64,000 nt of DNA from the NCBI GenBank assembly GCA_964531335.1, contig CAZHEV010000006.1, positions 124,001-188,000 of the forward strand, written 5' to 3'. The position numbers and the translations under genes are program-made. The DNA is from CAZHEV01 sp964531335 [NCBI: uncultured bacterium]. GTDB lineage: Bacteria; Eisenbacteria; RBG-16-71-46; CAZHEV01. The notes under the pieces are model-generated. The model was not told where the DNA came from, made no database searches, and was given only the letters and a program-made list of their open reading frames with translations. Of the stretch, positions 43,453 through 51,797 are shown one piece after another; positions within the stretch are counted from its first letter, which is position 1, and every line of letters begins with the position of its first letter.

Positions 43453-44925
43453 TCAGCTCTCATCGCTTGACTTCTTGACCTTAGGAAGCCGCTTCCTCGG
43501 CAGCTCTATCCTGAAGGTCGAGCCTCTTCTCAGCGTTGAATCGAAAGTGATCCGGCCGCCGTGCTCGAAGACTATCCTCCTGGTGACCAGAAGGCCCAGA
43601 CCGGTGCCCTGCCCGGAGGCCTTCGTGGTGAAGAAGTTGGAGAATATCTTCTTCTTCACCTCGTAGTCCATCCCCGTGCCGTTGTCCTTGACCTCGTAAA
43701 CGATCTTGTCGTCCTCCTCGAAGCACGAGAGGCGGATCTTCTTCCTCTTCTTGTCGCTGACCACGCAGGCGTCTATGGCGTTCGAGACCAGGTTCGTGAG
43801 GCAGGTGTGGATGCCCTCGGAGTCCAGGGGCGCGCTGCGCATCCCCTCCTGAAGCTCGGCGGTCATGTCTATGCCCGACTGCTCCGCGAGGTCGTCGTAG
43901 AGCTCGTATACGTCCTTCGCAATGGCCACGGGGTCGGCCTTGTCCACCTCGATCTCCGCGCCCCGGGCGAACTGGAGGTACTCCTTAACCACCGAGGAGA
44001 TCTTCGCTATGTTGCTCTGGAGCATCTTCCAGCCGTCCGACACCAGCTCGTTGTCTCCGCGTTGGAGCCCGGAGTTCACGACGTACATGCCGCCCTCCAG
44101 CCCCATCAGGATGTTCTTCACGCCGTGCGCGAGCCCGGCCACGGTCTGCCCCACGGCCGCGAACCTCTCGATCTCCATCTTCTCCTGCTCGGCCCGGCGC
44201 AGCTTCTCCTGCAGCTCGACCAGCTCCGAGACGTCCAGGGCCATCTCGATCACCCGGTCCACCTTGGCCCCGTTGAGCTTCAGCGGCGCTGCGGTCACCA
44301 TGTAGTGGGTCTTCTTGCCCGCCCTGTCCACTCCCACCTGAAGCGAGGTGGTCCGGTCGCCGCTCTTGAAGACCTTGACGGCCGGGCACTTGGGGCACAC
44401 GGAGTCCCTGCCCTTGTACATCTGATAGCAGTATCTCTTTCCCTTTTTCGAGAATGTGCTCCTGAACAGGGCGTTGCTGTCGATCACTCTGAAGTTCTTG
44501 TCGATCACCGATACGTAGCAGGGCACGTTGTCGAAGAGAAGCCTGTACTCCCTCTCCAGATTGACCCTGTCGGTTATGTCGGTGGCCATCTCTATGACGT
44601 AAGGGATCTTGCCGTTCTTGTCCTTGTAGGCGGACAGGTGCACCATGTAGTGGTGCGCGTTGCCCTCGCCGTCCACGTTCTCCGTGTGATCCACGCGGGT
44701 CTTGCCGTCCTTGAAAGTCTTTACCGCGGCGCAATTGGGGCACTTCGTCTTCCTGTTCTTATACAGCTCGTAGCACTTGCTGTCCCTCCAGTCGGGGTAC
44801 TTCTTCTCGGCCATCTTGTTGGCCTCGACGATCGTGAAGTCCTTGTCGATCACTATGATCTCCAGAGGAATGTGATCGAAGAGCGCCTTTCGCGGCCAGT
44901 CTATGGCGGGCGGTGTGGATTTCAT
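43453..44925 (-). CDS. Soluble PAS-PAS sensor histidine kinase with Cys motifs
   Basis: This 490-residue cytoplasmic kinase has two tandem PAS domains (~10-125 and ~130-245). Each carries a Cys cluster, CYELYKNRKTKCPNC and CYQMYKGRDSVCPKC. A coiled linker, the H box VAGLAHGVKNILMG (~280) and HATPase_c motifs (LVSNAIDACV, DNGTGMD, GTGLGL) follow. The paired C-x9-C-x2-C motifs could bind a metal or sense redox or thiol state; this is inferred. The gene overlaps the receiver upstream and is followed by two more, so one kinase probably serves several receivers. Confidence 0.9.
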   Translation of the reverse strand: MKSTPPAIDWPRKALFDHIPLEIIVIDKDFTIVEANKMAEKKYPDWRDSKCYELYKNRKTKCPNCAAVKTFKDGKTRVDHTENVDGEGNAHHYMVHLSAYKDKNGKIPYVIEMATDITDRVNLEREYRLLFDNVPCYVSVIDKNFRVIDSNALFRSTFSKKGKRYCYQMYKGRDSVCPKCPAVKVFKSGDRTTSLQVGVDRAGKKTHYMVTAAPLKLNGAKVDRVIEMALDVSELVELQEKLRRAEQEKMEIERFAAVGQTVAGLAHGVKNILMGLEGGMYVVNSGLQRGDNELVSDGWKMLQSNIAKISSVVKEYLQFARGAEIEVDKADPVAIAKDVYELYDDLAEQSGIDMTAELQEGMRSAPLDSEGIHTCLTNLVSNAIDACVVSDKKRKKIRLSCFEEDDKIVYEVKDNGTGMDYEVKKKIFSNFFTTKASGQGTGLGLLVTRRIVFEHGGRITFDSTLRRGSTFRIELPRKRLPKVKKSSDES

Positions 44926-45356
44926 TTTCTCGCAGCTTTCTCAAAGAACTCGTCGACGAACCCCAGGAAGGCGTCAACGTCTATGGGTTTCTCGAAGAAC
45001 CGCAGGGGCTCGGGGATCGATCTGTCCTGCACCATCCTTCTGAACGCCTGCCCCTTGAAGGAATAGGCGCTCTCGTAGGCGCTGATTATCACGCAGGGCG
45101 TTCTCTTGAGCTCTGGATCGGTCTTTATCTCCTGATAGAGCGCGACACCCGTCTTCTTGGGCATCATTATGTCGAGGCAGATGAGGTCGGGCGACTCGGC
45201 CCTGGCGAGCTCCAGCCCCTCCTTGCCGTCGGAGGCGGAGGCCACGGTGTAGCCGTTGTTCTCGAGCAGCAGGCGCAGATACATGACGATGTCGGGCTCG
45301 TCATCCACGATGAGTATCTTCCCGCCGGCCTTGCTCTTGTCACCCCTTCGAGCCAT
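44922..45356 (-). CDS. Stand-alone response-regulator receiver
   Basis: This 144-residue receiver has LIVDDEPDIVMYLRLLL, Asp in ICLDIMMP and Lys in RFFEKPIDVDAFL. It is the first gene of the receiver-kinase-receiver-receiver operon and overlaps the kinase start by 4 bases. It lacks an output domain. A strong promoter lies 66 bases upstream. Confidence 0.9.
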   Translation of the reverse strand: MARRGDKSKAGGKILIVDDEPDIVMYLRLLLENNGYTVASASDGKEGLELARAESPDLICLDIMMPKKTGVALYQEIKTDPELKRTPCVIISAYESAYSFKGQAFRRMVQDRSIPEPLRFFEKPIDVDAFLGFVDEFFEKAARK

Positions 45357-45421
45357 AGCTGGATCCCGATGCCTGCCCCCGCCGGACTCTCCGGCCTATC
45401 TATAATACACACTTCAAGTTA

Positions 45422-45450
45422 ACTATATTAGAACGCCCCGGCCATGTCAA
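45422..45450 (-). promoter_or_regulatory. Promoter of the receiver-kinase operon
   Basis: On the minus strand TTGACA (45450-45445) and TATAGT (45427-45422) are separated by 17 bases, close to the sigma-70 ideal. Transcription would start near 45415, giving a leader of about 60 bases. Confidence 0.7.
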
Positions 45451-45629
45451 CGCCGGGCGCACCGGGGGCTTCGGCCCTCCCGGCGCGCCGAGCGCCTGAT
45501 CGAGCGCGAACCGGACGGATCCAGGCGCGCTCCCGCGGGACGGCCGCCGCGAAGTCCTCCTCGCGGCATGGCGGAACGCCGCCCGGCCGCTGAGCGGACC
45601 CATCACCCGGAATCGAACGAAGGGATTTC

Positions 45630-45776
45630 CTATTCCGCCCTGTCGCCCTTCTTGTCCCTTCCGTGCAGAAACTTCCAAAAGGCGACGAAGCCCACGAAGT
45701 AGGCTATGGCCAGCAGATAGAGAATCCCTTTCGTATGCCGCATGAATTCCTGAAGAGTGTTGATTCCGTCGCTCAT
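45630..45776 (-). CDS. hmcD: HmcD-like small membrane subunit
   Basis: This 48-residue protein has one hydrophobic helix (GILYLLAIAYFVGFVAFW) after a short polar start (SDGINTLQEFMRHTK) and a charged end. Size, topology and place directly after the NrfD-like HmcC gene match HmcD of the Hmc complex. It starts 16 bases after the hmcC stop and is the last gene of the operon. It would be embedded in the cytoplasmic membrane. Confidence 0.75.
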   Translation of the reverse strand: MSDGINTLQEFMRHTKGILYLLAIAYFVGFVAFWKFLHGRDKKGDRAE

Positions 45777-45792
45777 GAGGTCATCTTTCCGC

Positions 45793-46965
45793 CTAGTGGG
45801 ACTCCTTGAAACGCGGGTGTTCGTAGAAAACGGGCATTCGCGTGACGATGAACCGGTAGGCGGTTATGCCTACGGTTATGACAAAGACCGAGATCCCTAT
45901 CTCCATCCAGTGAGGGCTGTATCGCTGTTCCCAAGGCAACTGCCAGTTGTAGCAGAGCCAAACCACGTTGAAGCGGTTGAATATGATCCCCAGCACCGTG
46001 AGAAAGGCGGTCCACTTGATAAGCGTACGGTTGCGGTCTCGATAGCCCACGGCGAACAGGAAGCACGGCAGCAGCACGAAACCGGACATCTCCAGCATGA
46101 ACCACAGCCCGTAGCCCGTCGCCAGGTAGCTCCAGTTGTCGTCCAGGGCCACCCCGAAGATCTTGATCGCCAAGTAGATCGCGAGCACCATCGAGGCCCC
46201 TTTCCCGAAGCCGAGCACGATGTCGTCCGACGCGCGCAAGTGCTCCTGGTCCATCTTGTCGGCGAAGTTCCTCCGGGCTAGCGCCCCCTCCACTATCACC
46301 ATGGACAGCCCGGCGGCTATGCTGGAGATGAAAAAGAAGATCGGAAGATAGGAGGAGTACCAAAGAGGGTGAAGCTTGGAAGGGGCTATCAGGAACATCG
46401 CCCCCAGAGAGGACTGGTGCAGCGTGGACAGCACCACTCCCATGATCGTAAGGAGTATGGTGAGCCTCACCACCAGCTTTCGGAGCCTCTTCGCCCCGAG
46501 CCATTCGAGGGCTACCGGCGAGAACTCCAGGAACAGCACGGTCAGATAAAGGGCCACGCAAGCGCCCACCTCGAACATGACGGAGGTCACACCCTGCCTC
46601 ACGACGAACGGGTACGGGAGCCTCCAGGGACGGCCGACGTCGTAGATCAGCGCGAGCACCACCATGGAGTAGCCGAGAAAACCAGTCAGGATCGCCGGGC
46701 GCAGGGCCGCGTGGTACTTCTTCATTCCGAAGATCTCGACGGCGGCGGCGGTGGTGTAACCCCCGGCGGCCAGCGCGACGCCGCACAGCAGGTCGAGTCC
46801 TATCCAAAAGCCCCAGGGGTTGTTGTGATCCAAGTTGGTCACGGCGGCCAGACCCCCGGTGAACCGCAGGTAGGTCAGCCAGAGACCCATTATCAGGATG
46901 ATCCCTGTTATGACGTTCGCGGGACTGAGGAGCGGTCTCTGGACCGTTTTCACAGCGCCGGTCAT
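45793..46965 (-). CDS. hmcC: NrfD-family quinone-interacting membrane subunit (HmcC-like)
   Basis: This 390-residue NrfD/HybB-type protein has about ten hydrophobic helices. Typical segments are GFWIGLDLLCGVALAAGG near residue 52, DVGRPWRLPYPF and HQSSLGAMFLIAPSKLHPLW. It is expected to bind menaquinol and pass electrons to the HmcB-like iron-sulfur protein encoded 3 bases upstream. It is a paralogue of DsrP at 59325. Confidence 0.9.
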   Translation of the reverse strand: MTGAVKTVQRPLLSPANVITGIILIMGLWLTYLRFTGGLAAVTNLDHNNPWGFWIGLDLLCGVALAAGGYTTAAAVEIFGMKKYHAALRPAILTGFLGYSMVVLALIYDVGRPWRLPYPFVVRQGVTSVMFEVGACVALYLTVLFLEFSPVALEWLGAKRLRKLVVRLTILLTIMGVVLSTLHQSSLGAMFLIAPSKLHPLWYSSYLPIFFFISSIAAGLSMVIVEGALARRNFADKMDQEHLRASDDIVLGFGKGASMVLAIYLAIKIFGVALDDNWSYLATGYGLWFMLEMSGFVLLPCFLFAVGYRDRNRTLIKWTAFLTVLGIIFNRFNVVWLCYNWQLPWEQRYSPHWMEIGISVFVITVGITAYRFIVTRMPVFYEHPRFKESH

Positions 46966-46968
46966 GCT

Positions 46969-48012
46969 CTACTCCTCTCCCTTTTTCTTCTCAGCTTCTT
47001 CCAGGGCCTTCTTGACTGCCATCTCCACTGACTTCTCCTTGTCCTGCTTCGCTTTCTCGGCGGCCTTCTTCATGGCCTCGTCGGCCGCGGCCTGCGTCCG
47101 CCTCTCGGCCTCCTCGACGGCCCCGGCCTTCTCGCGCGCGGCCTCGGCCTGCCTGCGCTGAGAGATGAGGTATATGCCCCCCAGCAGGGCGGGCCAGACT
47201 CCGACCACTATCGGCACCATGGACAGAGCGCCCGAGGTCAGCTTGGGCGCAGGCTTCGTGCCGAGGTTCGTATGGAAGTCGAGCGCCTCGAAGGGCGCGC
47301 CTGTAATATAGATCCAGTTGGTGCCTCCCACCTCGTACTCGCCGTAGATGTGGTCCACGTAGCGCTCCGGGTACTTGCGCATGCGCTCCCGGGCTATCGA
47401 GACCAGGTGCTTCCGCTTCGCGAACACCAGGGCTTCCTGCGGGCAGGCCGCCACGCAACCGGGCAGCTTGCCCTCGACCACGCGCGGGTGGCACATGGTG
47501 CACTTCATTATCCTGGGCGTCAGGACCTTGTCGTACTCGAACGTGGGAACGTCGAAGGGACAGGCGATCATGCAGTAGCGGCAGCCGACGCATAGGTTCT
47601 TGTCGTATATGACCGCGCCCTCGGGCGTCTTGGTGAAGGCCCCCACGAAGCAGGCCGAAGCGCAGGCCGGCTCCGCGCAGTGATTGCACTGGAACTTCCG
47701 GAAGACGGGAGACTTGTCGTATCCGGAGACCTGGTAACGGTTGACTATGGTGTACGAGTCATCGGAGGTCCGGCGTTTCTCGTCCAGCACCGACAGGTCG
47801 TCGAAAGGCCTGTCCGGCTCCGGGAGGTCGTTCACCTCGCTGCACGCCTTCTCGCAGCGGCGGCAGCCTATGCACAGCGTGGTGTCGTGCAGTACGCCGT
47901 AGCTGTCCGGATAGCCCATGAAGAACTCGGCGCCTTCTGCGGCCTCAGGCAGCGCCGCGGCCGCCCCGGCGGCGGCCATCCATTTCAAGAAGCCTCTGCG
48001 AGAGGTACTCAT
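46969..48012 (-). CDS. hmcB: HmcB-like periplasmic iron-sulfur protein
   Basis: This 347-residue protein has a Tat signal (STSRRGFLKWMAAAGAAAAL). Ferredoxin-like Cys motifs CIGCRRCEKAC, CNHCAEPACASAC, CVGCRYCMIACP and CTMC...C indicate four [4Fe-4S] clusters. A transmembrane helix (~265-290) anchors it. Unusually, a ~60-residue Ala/Glu/Lys coiled-coil tail follows the helix and would lie in the cytoplasm. It links the haem protein HmcA to the membrane subunit HmcC. Confidence 0.9.
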   Translation of the reverse strand: MSTSRRGFLKWMAAAGAAAALPEAAEGAEFFMGYPDSYGVLHDTTLCIGCRRCEKACSEVNDLPEPDRPFDDLSVLDEKRRTSDDSYTIVNRYQVSGYDKSPVFRKFQCNHCAEPACASACFVGAFTKTPEGAVIYDKNLCVGCRYCMIACPFDVPTFEYDKVLTPRIMKCTMCHPRVVEGKLPGCVAACPQEALVFAKRKHLVSIARERMRKYPERYVDHIYGEYEVGGTNWIYITGAPFEALDFHTNLGTKPAPKLTSGALSMVPIVVGVWPALLGGIYLISQRRQAEAAREKAGAVEEAERRTQAAADEAMKKAAEKAKQDKEKSVEMAVKKALEEAEKKKGEE

Positions 48013-48018
48013 CTTCGA

Positions 48019-49761
48019 TCACCTCACAATATCAGGCATGATGTCGTCGCTCAGATCGACATCCTTCTTCTTCTCGTGGCAGCCCGCGCACTCCCTGGGC
48101 TTTTCCATCGCCATGAGCTGATGGCACCCCAGGCACTGCTGGTGATACGCCGCGTAGAGCCCCGGCCTGTACATGTTGCGAACGTCGAACGGCCTCCCGT
48201 GGCAGTTCGCGCACAGGGCCGGCCTTTCGCCGATCGAGCCGTGATGGTGGCAGCCCTGGCATACGACGTCCCGGCCCCCGTGAAAGTGCGTGGCGATCCT
48301 GCTGTTCTCTATGTATCTGCTCAGCGCGTTGACGATCTTCCGGTGAGGCATCACCGCCGGCTCGTACTCGCGCGACAGCGTCCCTATCACTACCGTGTCG
48401 GGGATCTCCTCGACCGTAAAGCCAAGCTTTGTCTCGGAGGGGCCTGGTCTGAAATCGTCGAGCGACGTGTAGCGATCGCGCATCTCCTCCAGATCCTTCG
48501 GGGCCGGGCCCGCGTGGCATATCTCGCAAGCGTGCTCGGAAAGCCGCCCGCTCTCCATGAGACCGTGGCAGCCGGCGCACTCCAGGTCGGCCTTGTGGGC
48601 GTCGTGGCAGCCGACGCAGCTATGGTCCGACGCCATGCGGTGCATCGCCTGCTGTAGCATCACCCCGCGGCTTTCCTCGGTGCCGCCCAGCGTATGGCAC
48701 TCCTTGCAGGCTTTGAGGGTCTTGTGATGGCAGACGCGGCAGGTCGAGTTGAATTCCTCGTGGCCCGCGTGGGAGAAGGGCACCGTTCCCATCCTGCTGT
48801 GGTCAAGCTCCTGCCCGGGGGCGCTCAGAAGCACGAAGTCGGGCTGGTTGCGATCCAGCCGCGGCACCTCATCCACCACCTCAACGGCGAGCTGCTCCTC
48901 CATGCCGTGGCATCCGCCGCAGTTTCTCGGTCCCGACGCCACGTCCTCGCCGGACTCGGCGGTCTTGATGTGGCAGCCTATGCAGTCCCAGTGGGCGGCG
49001 AGCTTGAAGGAGACTCGGTTCTCCTCCGTGTACTCCAGGTGGCAGTCCCGGCAGGAGCTCTCAGTATCCTCCTTATAGACCAGCTTGCCGGCGTCCTCGT
49101 CGTATATATGGTGGCAGTCCTCGCACTTCTTGTCCCTTGCCTTCAGGTGCCTGTAATGCAGGGACTTGTCCATTCCGTAGGGCACGCGCGACGAGACATA
49201 CGGCGGCTCCTCGCTGTGGCACCCGCCGCAGGCGACCGGACCTGTCTTTTCCCCGGCGGCGGCGCGCTCGTTGTGACATGCCAGGCAGTGCTCGTGGTAG
49301 AGCTCCATCAGAGCGTCCACGTCGACTCCGCCCTCCTCACCCTGTTCTTCGTCCCCGGCTTCCTCGTCGTCTTCATCCGCGCCGTCGTACCAGATGGTGT
49401 CCTCGTCCTCTCCCTCCTCGGGGGCCTCGTCCAGCTCGTAGATGTCTCCGCCCGCGGTCCTCATGTAAAGAGGCGACAGGTACCCGTTCTCCAAAGTCGG
49501 ATGGCAGGTCGAGCAGTCCTTGTCCTGCTCGGCCAATGTCCCCGTGTGCATGTCGTGCGGGAACTGCACGGACGGGCGATCGAGCTCGGCTCCGTCGTCC
49601 GCGATCGCGATTTCCACCAGGTCGGCCCTGGGCGTCACCCCGGAAGCGTCGCCTCTGCCGCAACCTCCGCACCATACGATGCAGGCGGCGGAGACGGCCG
49701 CCAGTAAAGCGGCCGGCACGCACCAGGCGAAACGCGTGCGACATGTCGCGGGCTCCATCAT
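48019..49761 (-). CDS. hmcA: HmcA-like 16-haem cytochrome c
   Basis: This 580-residue exported cytochrome has exactly 16 CxxCH haem motifs, the number in HmcA (high-molecular-weight cytochrome c). The N-terminal hydrophobic segment (FAWCVPAALLAAVSAACIVW) is a signal or anchor. Between the first and second haem motifs lies a very acidic insert (runs such as EEGEDED and DEDDEEAGDEE) that could dock basic cytochrome c3. ATG 49761, with a second Met at once, follows an AAAGGA site. It would receive or deliver electrons in the periplasm. Confidence 0.9.
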   Translation of the reverse strand: MMEPATCRTRFAWCVPAALLAAVSAACIVWCGGCGRGDASGVTPRADLVEIAIADDGAELDRPSVQFPHDMHTGTLAEQDKDCSTCHPTLENGYLSPLYMRTAGGDIYELDEAPEEGEDEDTIWYDGADEDDEEAGDEEQGEEGGVDVDALMELYHEHCLACHNERAAAGEKTGPVACGGCHSEEPPYVSSRVPYGMDKSLHYRHLKARDKKCEDCHHIYDEDAGKLVYKEDTESSCRDCHLEYTEENRVSFKLAAHWDCIGCHIKTAESGEDVASGPRNCGGCHGMEEQLAVEVVDEVPRLDRNQPDFVLLSAPGQELDHSRMGTVPFSHAGHEEFNSTCRVCHHKTLKACKECHTLGGTEESRGVMLQQAMHRMASDHSCVGCHDAHKADLECAGCHGLMESGRLSEHACEICHAGPAPKDLEEMRDRYTSLDDFRPGPSETKLGFTVEEIPDTVVIGTLSREYEPAVMPHRKIVNALSRYIENSRIATHFHGGRDVVCQGCHHHGSIGERPALCANCHGRPFDVRNMYRPGLYAAYHQQCLGCHQLMAMEKPRECAGCHEKKKDVDLSDDIMPDIVR

Positions 49762-49769
49762 CGCGCAGG

Positions 49770-51122
49770 CTATCCTTTCATATCCTCCGGGATCTCCATC
49801 GTCTCGATCAGTATGTCGCTGATGAACTTCACGTGAGAACCCAGCTTGTAGTATCCGACGATGTCCTCGATCCCGCTGTGGCAGTTGTGGCATGGGGTGA
49901 TGACCACCCCGGCGCCCGTCTCCTGGATCTGCTCGGCCTTGACCCTGTTCGAGACCATGCGGGAGGTCTTCCAGATGGGCCCGCAGTTGATCACCCCTCC
50001 GCCGGCCGCGCAGCAGTAGTTGTGCTCGAAGTTGGGCTTCATGTCCCTGAAGTCCTCGCAGAGCTCGCTCACGACGTAGCGAAGCTTGTCTCCCAGGCCT
50101 CTTCCCCGGACCGTGTTGCAGGGATCCTGAACGGTTACGGGCTCTTTGTACTTCTCACGGATTCTTATCTTCCCGCTCGTCAACAGGTCGTAGTAGAACT
50201 CGATGGCGTGCACCATCGGAATCGGCGGAAACTTCCAGCCGAGCCACCTGGGCCCGTCGTAGACCGCGCCCCTGAACGCGTGCCCGCACTCCCCCATGAC
50301 GATCTTCTTCACTCTCAGCCTGGCCGCGGTCTCCCAGTGCAGGCGCTCAACCCTGCCCATCACCTCGAAGTCGCCCGAGTACATGGCCATGTTGCTGTTG
50401 TCCCAGCCGTCCGTGGCGGGCATCGTCCAGTCGATCCCGGCCACCGCCATTATCTGGGCCATGTTGCCGAGTAGCTGGGCGAGGATCTTGGGCTCGGGCG
50501 CTATCACCGAGTACATGATGTCGGCGCCCTCCTTCTCCAGCGGTATCCGCGCCGCGGGCACCTCCAACTGAGCCTCTTCCTCCTGCCACTGGAGCGTGTC
50601 GATCCACTCGTCCTGCTGGACCCACATCTGGTTCATGGTGGACGCGTGGCTGTTTGTCGTATCTTGAAGGTACTGCGGGACCACTCCCAGGAGATGGCAG
50701 ACGCGCCGCACGGTCAGGAGCAGGTAGGCGATGTCGATCCCGAACGGGCAGTACATGCTGCAGCGACGGCAGACGCCGCATTCGGTGTACACGATGCGCG
50801 CCATCTCCTTGATGTCCTCGGGAGAAACGTCGCCCTTCTTCCTCACCAGCTCCCAGAGCGTCTGCTTCACTTTTCCCACGGGGGCGAAGCGCGGGTCCCC
50901 GTCGCGCGACACGTAGGTGTGGCACGCCTCCGCGCACAGGCCGCAGTGAACGCAGGTCTCCAGGTAGACCTTGAGCCTGGCCGCGGTCTCCTTGGTCAGG
51001 ACGTGCTCCACCACCTTGCGGATCTTCTCCGGCGTGAGCTTCTTTATGCCCTCGTCGAGCCCGGGGTCCTTGACCAGGCTCTCCTGTGTCCGTTCCACGT
51101 TGGATTTCACTTCTGCACTCAC
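49770..51122 (-). CDS. hmcF: HmcF/TmcB-like HdrD-type iron-sulfur protein
   Basis: This 450-residue cytoplasmic-face subunit has two [4Fe-4S] motifs (CVHCGLCAEACH near 57, CGVCRRCSMYCP near 115). CCG-type motifs DPCN, HNYCCAAGGG and CHNC are shared with heterodisulfide reductase HdrD and with DsrK. It is expected to exchange electrons with a cytoplasmic thiol/disulfide or ferredoxin partner. It follows the cytochrome b gene and ends 8 bases before hmcA. Confidence 0.9.
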   Translation of the reverse strand: MSAEVKSNVERTQESLVKDPGLDEGIKKLTPEKIRKVVEHVLTKETAARLKVYLETCVHCGLCAEACHTYVSRDGDPRFAPVGKVKQTLWELVRKKGDVSPEDIKEMARIVYTECGVCRRCSMYCPFGIDIAYLLLTVRRVCHLLGVVPQYLQDTTNSHASTMNQMWVQQDEWIDTLQWQEEEAQLEVPAARIPLEKEGADIMYSVIAPEPKILAQLLGNMAQIMAVAGIDWTMPATDGWDNSNMAMYSGDFEVMGRVERLHWETAARLRVKKIVMGECGHAFRGAVYDGPRWLGWKFPPIPMVHAIEFYYDLLTSGKIRIREKYKEPVTVQDPCNTVRGRGLGDKLRYVVSELCEDFRDMKPNFEHNYCCAAGGGVINCGPIWKTSRMVSNRVKAEQIQETGAGVVITPCHNCHSGIEDIVGYYKLGSHVKFISDILIETMEIPEDMKG

Positions 51123-51146
51123 CTCCAGGGCCGGCTCTTCATCCTG

Positions 51147-51794
51147 CTACCAGTCCCTGGCGTTTCGGACATAACCGAACTCGCAGCCCATGTACGCCCG
51201 CGTAAGGGGGAAGAAGAGCATATGGGAGATGCGAGTGAACGGAATCATGGCCAGCCATACGGCGCCTGTCCACATATGTATGATCACCACGGTGTCGTAG
51301 TCGAATACCTGATAGTAGGCCATCAACCCGGTCGCGAAAGGCGCGGCGACCAATGCAAGCAACACGTAGTCGCTCGCCGAGGTCACGAACCGGACCGCGG
51401 GATTCGCTATTCGCCTGAGCAGGAAGGTGACGGCCCCGATTAGAACGATCACCGTCATCACCTTGCTCAACCAGTCGGGCAGAGACCACCAGCTCACGCC
51501 CCAGGACTCCCTCCACAGGGCGACGTGGCCTATGGTCAGAATCGGAACCGCGAGCAGACAGATATGGAACGCGAAGGACAGCACCGTGAAGACCGGCCGC
51601 ATTCTCATGTTCTTGGCCCCGAAGGGCACGGTCCAGTGCGCGAGTGAGCGCATCCCGTAGCGCCACTTCATATAGGGAAAAATCACCTTGTCCTTCTTGG
51701 CCATCATTATAGTGGAGGCTACGCGATAGACGCTGCCGATCAGAAAGACCGCGAAGGCAAGCATGACCAGGGGGCCTCTGGAAAACTCGTACAT
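51147..51794 (-). CDS. hmcE: HmcE/TmcC-like cytochrome b subunit
   Basis: This 215-residue NarI-type membrane protein has about five helices and His residues in SLAHWTVPFG, FAFHICLLAV, VIIHMWTGAVW and FTRISHMLFFPL as candidate b-haem ligands. It pairs with the HdrD-like subunit downstream in the way DsrM pairs with DsrK. It lies 3 bases after the TmcD-like gene. Confidence 0.88.
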   Translation of the reverse strand: MYEFSRGPLVMLAFAVFLIGSVYRVASTIMMAKKDKVIFPYMKWRYGMRSLAHWTVPFGAKNMRMRPVFTVLSFAFHICLLAVPILTIGHVALWRESWGVSWWSLPDWLSKVMTVIVLIGAVTFLLRRIANPAVRFVTSASDYVLLALVAAPFATGLMAYYQVFDYDTVVIIHMWTGAVWLAMIPFTRISHMLFFPLTRAYMGCEFGYVRNARDW

Positions 51795-51797
51795 GCG

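Noticed and set aside
45457-45486. GC-rich hairpin with a TTCG loop as a terminator of the Hmc/Tmc operon
   Set aside because: No T-run on the minus strand, and it lies just upstream of the promoter at 45422-45450; termination is possible but not supported enough to list.
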